Shown here in pieces: positions 60,642-64,000 of a DNA stretch of 64,000 nt. Made by a program: the position numbers and the translations under genes. The stretch's first letter is position 1. Each line of letters opens with the position of its first letter. Source of the stretch: Chromatocurvus sp046260765 (GTDB taxonomy: Bacteria; Pseudomonadota; Gammaproteobacteria; Pseudomonadales; Halieaceae); the NCBI GenBank assembly GCA_046260765.1, contig JBHEOO010000009.1, positions 30,756 through 94,755 of the forward strand, written 5' to 3'. The notes below the pieces were generated by a model. It was given only the letters and a program-made list of their open reading frames with translations, ran no database searches and was not told the DNA's origin.

Positions 60642-62021
60642 TCACGGCGGCAGCGCAGATACGACCAGGCTCTGAATGGCACCGCGCCAGGCATCCAGTG
60701 ACGCGTCAGCATACAGCGCCACCCCCGCCCCGGCGGGAGACGCATTTTTCTGCAGAGCCAGCAGGCACAGACCCCGGCGGCAGTCCAGCGCCAGCTGCAG
60801 CTGAAGGTCCGCCACGCAGGTATTGCGCCGCTCTACGCGCCCGATCACACGCGGCCCGGTGTCGCCGAGCACGCCCACCAGACGGACCCGCGCCAGGCGC
60901 TCCTCGACACGCTGGCGCAGCTCGGTCTGCAGCCAGTCAAGGCCGATGTCGGCGCTGATGATGCTGGGCCCATCGACCCGCAGCTGCGGCGCCTGCAGTT
61001 CCAGACACGGGGCCGGCCGCAGCAGCCACGCGGCAATGCCCAGCGCCAGGGCAGAGGCACTGCCCAGCGCGGTCAGCAGCGGGCGGCGGGAAACCAGCGA
61101 CTTCAGCTTGACGACGAAGCGTCGGCTGACGGACTCGCTGCCGAATTCCGACAACAGTGCGGGCGGCAGATCGCCGGTGGTTTCACTGCGGTAAAAAGCC
61201 CGGGTTTCCGCTTGTACCGGCGCAGAATCGCCAAGCGGCAAGGCCACGGCGACACCGCGCAGCACCTGCCGCACGGCGTGCACACTGTCCGGTCGGCGCC
61301 GCGGGTCCGGCGCCAGCAGCCCTGTGACCAGGGCATCCAGCTCTGCGGGAATATCGCCATCACTCAGCTGCGCGGAGAGCGGCAGAAAACGGCCGTCGCA
61401 CATGGCCTGCCGGCCAGCCTCACCGTCAGGGAAGGGTCTGACACCGCTCACCATGTGATAGAGCAGGACACCGAGGGCAAACATGTCCGAGGCAAAACAC
61501 AGGGGCTCGCCGCGAATATGCTCCGGCGTGAGCGCACTGTTGCTGAAGCCAATGGCGCTGCGGCTGCCGTCTACCAGTGCGACGCCAAAGTCCGCGAGCA
61601 TCGCCCTCCCGGTGCGGCCAATCAGAATGTTGGCTGGCTTGATATCCCCATGCACGGTCTGGCACAGACGCGCAGCCGCCAGTGCCGCTGCAATGTCGGA
61701 GGCAATGAACAAGGCCGCCGCCAGGGAAAGGCGCGTGTTGCGCAAGACATCGCGCAGGTCGCATCCGGGGACATATTCCATGATGACCGCGAGGTCATTG
61801 CCGGCAACCAGCACATCGTAGACCCGGGTAATACGGGGACTGTCCAGCAGCGCGCTGCGCCGGGCCTCGCGCAGGGCCTGCCGACGACTCTCACGCTGAT
61901 CCGGAAGCCGATACAGCTTGATCGCGACCTGGCGCTTGAGGCGGGGGTCGTAGCCGAGAAGCACACTGCCCTGCCCGCCTTCGGCAATCTGCCTATGGAT
62001 GCGGTAGCGGCCTATTTTCAA
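60642..62021 (-). CDS. Membrane-anchored Ser/Thr protein kinase
   Basis: A Hanks-type kinase of 459 residues. The glycine loop is IAEGGQGSVLLG, ATP-binding Lys35 in VAIK, catalytic loop VHGDIKPANILI (Asp126, with His-Gly-Asp in place of His-Arg-Asp), DFG at 144-146 and an activation segment SALTPEH with ASDMFALGVLLYHM. The His-Gly-Asp marks a non-RD kinase. One helix (about 315-335, LLTALGSASALALGIAAWLL) leads to a 125-residue periplasmic domain rich in cysteine pairs (NTCVADLQLQLALDCRRGLCLLAL). The ATG overlaps the stop of the repeat frame upstream. Confidence 0.9.
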   Translation of the reverse strand: MKIGRYRIHRQIAEGGQGSVLLGYDPRLKRQVAIKLYRLPDQRESRRQALREARRSALLDSPRITRVYDVLVAGNDLAVIMEYVPGCDLRDVLRNTRLSLAAALFIASDIAAALAAARLCQTVHGDIKPANILIGRTGRAMLADFGVALVDGSRSAIGFSNSALTPEHIRGEPLCFASDMFALGVLLYHMVSGVRPFPDGEAGRQAMCDGRFLPLSAQLSDGDIPAELDALVTGLLAPDPRRRPDSVHAVRQVLRGVAVALPLGDSAPVQAETRAFYRSETTGDLPPALLSEFGSESVSRRFVVKLKSLVSRRPLLTALGSASALALGIAAWLLRPAPCLELQAPQLRVDGPSIISADIGLDWLQTELRQRVEERLARVRLVGVLGDTGPRVIGRVERRNTCVADLQLQLALDCRRGLCLLALQKNASPAGAGVALYADASLDAWRGAIQSLVVSALPP

Positions 62022-62221
62022 GGCTGACTTTCCGCCACGGGGCAGAACGCCGCGTCAGGCATAACCCTGGTCATGGCAAACTCGGGTATCGCAAACTCGG
62101 ACATAACAACTTTGGGCATGGCAACCCTGAGCATAGCAAGCCTGCACATAGCAACCTTGAGCATCGGCACCTTAGCTATCTGAGACGGACGTGAAGGTGC
62201 TGCCCGCCAGTGCCTGCACAT
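62018..62221 (-). CDS. Possible repeat-peptide frame coupled to the kinase start
   Basis: A 67-codon frame in 15-bp units encoding pentapeptides such as KVAMC, RLAML, RVAMP, KVVMS and EFAMT. Its TGA overlaps the kinase ATG (ATGA). It begins at or after 62221, inside the end of the sigma-54 activator gene, and has in-frame ATGs at 62164, 62149, 62134, 62119, 62104, 62074 and 62062, six of them on a 15-bp grid. It may be a translated small protein or a ribosome relay; I see no known family. Confidence 0.4.
   Translation of the reverse strand: MCRHWRAAPSRPSQIAKVPMLKVAMCRLAMLRVAMPKVVMSEFAIPEFAMTRVMPDAAFCPVAESQP
62060..62175. repeat. 15-bp tandem repeat, about seven copies, before the kinase gene
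   Basis: Degenerate units resembling GGCATAGCAACCTTG fill the gap between the kinase start and the sigma-54 activator stop. The unit phase is marked by CAT at 62072, 62102, 62117, 62132, 62147 and 62162. Confidence 0.85.
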
Positions 62222-63887
62222 CCTTCAGCCGCGAGCGCAGGCCCGTAAACGACACGCGCAATGCTCTGGCGGCGCGGCGCGAGTCGCCGTCGTGAGCGGC
62301 AAGCGCATCGCGCAACTCCTCCAGCGACAGATCGCTCGCAAGACAGTAGTCGGGGGACTCGCGCACCCGCCGGTAAACCGCCTGACGGGACACCCCGAGC
62401 TTGCGGGCAACGCGGGCAACCTCGTAGTCTCCGGCCTCCCAAACGGCGGCAAAGTCCGCCTCGCTGATCTCATCCATCGGCCGCTCCGGCGGCCTGCCTG
62501 TCTCAGTGGCCGGCTGTGGATCTGCATGATCTGCTGCCGTGACATCCGACAGGCGGTCGACAAGCTCAGCGGGCAGCTGCATGTCCCGATCAGCTGAGAT
62601 GGCGACCTGACGCAGGGTATTGACCAGTTCCCTGACATTGCCCGGCCAGGCGTGGGCGAGCAGGAGATCAAACAGCGCTGCGCAGCGACCCACCGCCAGA
62701 GGGCTGTCTGCGAGCATCCGCCAGAGGTCTTCGCCGCGGGATTCATGCAGCGCCAGCGTCAGGTAATGCGCGGCGAGCAGGCCGATATCCTCAGGATGCT
62801 CGCACAGCGGCAGCAGACGTATTTCCACAGCGCCGAGGCGATGCCGCAGCGCGGCACGAAAATCCGCTCCCTCTTCGTCGATAGGCGTATCCGTCGCTGA
62901 AATGATGCGCGCATCGAAGGGGCGGATATCGCCGCCCACCACCTGGACCTCGCGCTGCTCGAGGGCGCGCAGCAGCTGTGGCTGCAGCACCAGAGGGGCA
63001 TCGCCGATTTCATCCAGAAACAGCGTGCCGCCATTTGCCTGCTCGAAGTACCCCAGCCGACGATCCGTCGCCCCGGTAAAGGCGCCGCGCGCGGAGCCGA
63101 ACAGTGTGGCCGCCGACAGCTCCGCCGGTATGGCTGCCATATTGACCGCCACCATCGGCGCCGCCGCGCGCCTGCTCTGCGCGTGAATGGAGCGCGCCAG
63201 CAGGTCTTTTCCCGTTCCCGTGGGACCGAGCAGGAGAACATCGCTGTCAATCGCCGCCGCGCGCGCCACCTGCTGCGACAGCGACCTGGTATAGGCGCTG
63301 CTCCCGAGCATTCCCTCCACCACAGGGCATTCCGCGGCGACGCCCGACACAGGCTCGAGGCGCATCAACAGCACAACGCTGTGGGCGAGCATGAGTCTGA
63401 CACCGGCGCGCAGGCGCGCGGCGTCGATGGCCACGTGATCGAAGGTATCGCGGCCATCGACACTCAGCCGACTGCTCCCCTGCAGGCGTGCAATCTGCCA
63501 CTGCAGCCCGCCGCCCGTGATCCGTATTGCGCGGCGACTGACATGCGGGTCGAGCAGTGCCTGCGCCCCCTCGCTGCCCGGCAGGCTGAAAGCGGGCGCA
63601 TCACGCCCCAGCGTGATGGCATTGCCGGATCGGCGCAGCGGGCATTCGGCCCGCGTGCCGATGAGCTCGCGGACAGGGTGGAACGCAACCGTAAATACCA
63701 GCACATCGTCGCGACTGCCACCGGTGAGCGATATGCGCCCCGGTCCGGTGATCGTGTCGGCGCCGTCGGTCGCATTGACTCTTGTATTGGCTCTGATATT
63801 GGCTCTGGTATTGGGTCTGACAGTGCTACGGGTGCTTCGACTGCCACCATGATCCACTTGTGTGTCTATACCCTGCTGTGCATCCAT
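62172..63887 (-). CDS. FHA-domain sigma-54-dependent transcriptional activator
   Basis: A bacterial enhancer-binding protein of 571 residues. The N terminus has an Asn/Arg-rich linker, then an FHA domain (ITLGRDAPAFSL, DPHVSRRAIRITGGGLQWQI) that would bind phospho-Thr. The AAA+ core has Walker A LLLGPTGTGKDLLAR, the sigma-54 loop RGAFTGATDRR, Walker B GGTLFLDEIGD and WPGNVRELVNTL. The C terminus has two Fis-like helix-turn-helices in tandem (VARVARKLGVSRQAVYRRV and SRRAARALRVSFTGLRSRL). The start is uncertain: ATG 63887, TTG 63953 or further upstream, as the frame is open to the window end. Confidence 0.9.
   Translation of the reverse strand: MDAQQGIDTQVDHGGSRSTRSTVRPNTRANIRANTRVNATDGADTITGPGRISLTGGSRDDVLVFTVAFHPVRELIGTRAECPLRRSGNAITLGRDAPAFSLPGSEGAQALLDPHVSRRAIRITGGGLQWQIARLQGSSRLSVDGRDTFDHVAIDAARLRAGVRLMLAHSVVLLMRLEPVSGVAAECPVVEGMLGSSAYTRSLSQQVARAAAIDSDVLLLGPTGTGKDLLARSIHAQSRRAAAPMVAVNMAAIPAELSAATLFGSARGAFTGATDRRLGYFEQANGGTLFLDEIGDAPLVLQPQLLRALEQREVQVVGGDIRPFDARIISATDTPIDEEGADFRAALRHRLGAVEIRLLPLCEHPEDIGLLAAHYLTLALHESRGEDLWRMLADSPLAVGRCAALFDLLLAHAWPGNVRELVNTLRQVAISADRDMQLPAELVDRLSDVTAADHADPQPATETGRPPERPMDEISEADFAAVWEAGDYEVARVARKLGVSRQAVYRRVRESPDYCLASDLSLEELRDALAAHDGDSRRAARALRVSFTGLRSRLKDVQALAGSTFTSVSDS
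63769..63828. repeat. 12-bp tandem repeat, about five copies, in the activator N terminus
   Basis: Units near CTGATATTGGCT on the plus strand, encoding Arg-x-Asn-Thr/Ile on the minus strand. The outer copies are diverged. Copy-number change would lengthen or shorten the linker ahead of the FHA domain without a frameshift. Confidence 0.8.
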
Positions 63888-64000
63888 ACCGGGCAGTGCC
63901 CCACGCCGACGTTTTTCGGATAGCGTAGCAGAGAGCGCCCCACCTGGCGGCAAAGCGACCGCATCTGATGACCCAGCGGCAGCTTGCCCAGGGCCCTGAC

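Overview
This is a GC-rich, gene-dense chromosomal segment from a gammaproteobacterium. The order gyrA-serC-pheA-tyrA-aroA-cmk-rpsA-ihfB-lapA-pyrF, the rluB-scpB-scpA-yciO-rnm/yciB-yciI block and the complete gsp operon resemble Pseudomonas and its marine relatives. I infer a marine oligotroph of the Cellvibrionales/Halieaceae type, but no rRNA gene is present to confirm it. I saw no tRNA, rRNA, CRISPR array, IS element or prophage. Coding density and base use look even throughout, so this reads as core chromosome, not an island.

Layout. 1-1617 (minus) is the edge of a surface-polysaccharide cluster: a WecA/WbpL-type initiating transferase, cut by the window, and a nucleotide-sugar epimerase. 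1711-13268 (minus) holds comEA-like, pyrF, lapA, ihfB, rpsA, cmk, aroA, tyrA, pheA, serC and gyrA, which cover aromatic amino acid, serine and nucleotide metabolism and the core information machinery. 13568-17087 (plus) is mtaD-ubiG-gph-yciK. 17084-21236 (minus) is rluB-scpB-scpA-yciO-rnm. 21344-27912 (plus) runs yciB, yciI, an SH3 protein, a peptidylprolyl isomerase, pdxJ, an RluA-type synthase, a DUF2244 protein, rimO and rsmE. msrA (minus) follows, and then a plus-strand envelope block: a VWA-like protein, a Pam18-like J-protein, a small protein, htpX, a DUF1499 protein and a Deg-type protease that may be a lipoprotein. A penicillin-acylase-type hydrolase and a cardiolipin synthase come next (33909-37919).

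37995-40821 (minus) carries two sodium-coupled amino acid transporters. 40984-52782 (minus) is a complete type II secretion operon, gspC to gspN, followed by a rubredoxin. 52953-56454 (minus) has sat and cysC for sulfate activation, a degenerate GGDEF protein and two small membrane proteins.

56512-60628 (plus) is a thiamine-responsive unit. A well-conserved TPP riboswitch precedes a TonB-dependent receptor, an APH-type kinase and a PanE-type ketopantoate reductase, joined by overlapping start and stop codons. The right edge (60642-63953, minus) is a signalling pair: an FHA-domain sigma-54 activator and a membrane Ser/Thr kinase, linked by a repeat-built small reading frame.

The most unexpected pattern is a scatter of short tandem duplications (12, 15, 16, 23 and 24 bp) at gene starts, stops and linkers. 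Two of them build small open frames (between gspK and gspL, and between the sigma-54 activator and the kinase) whose stop codons overlap the next start codon. The second candidate for a little-described system is the TPP-riboswitch receptor-kinase-PanE operon.
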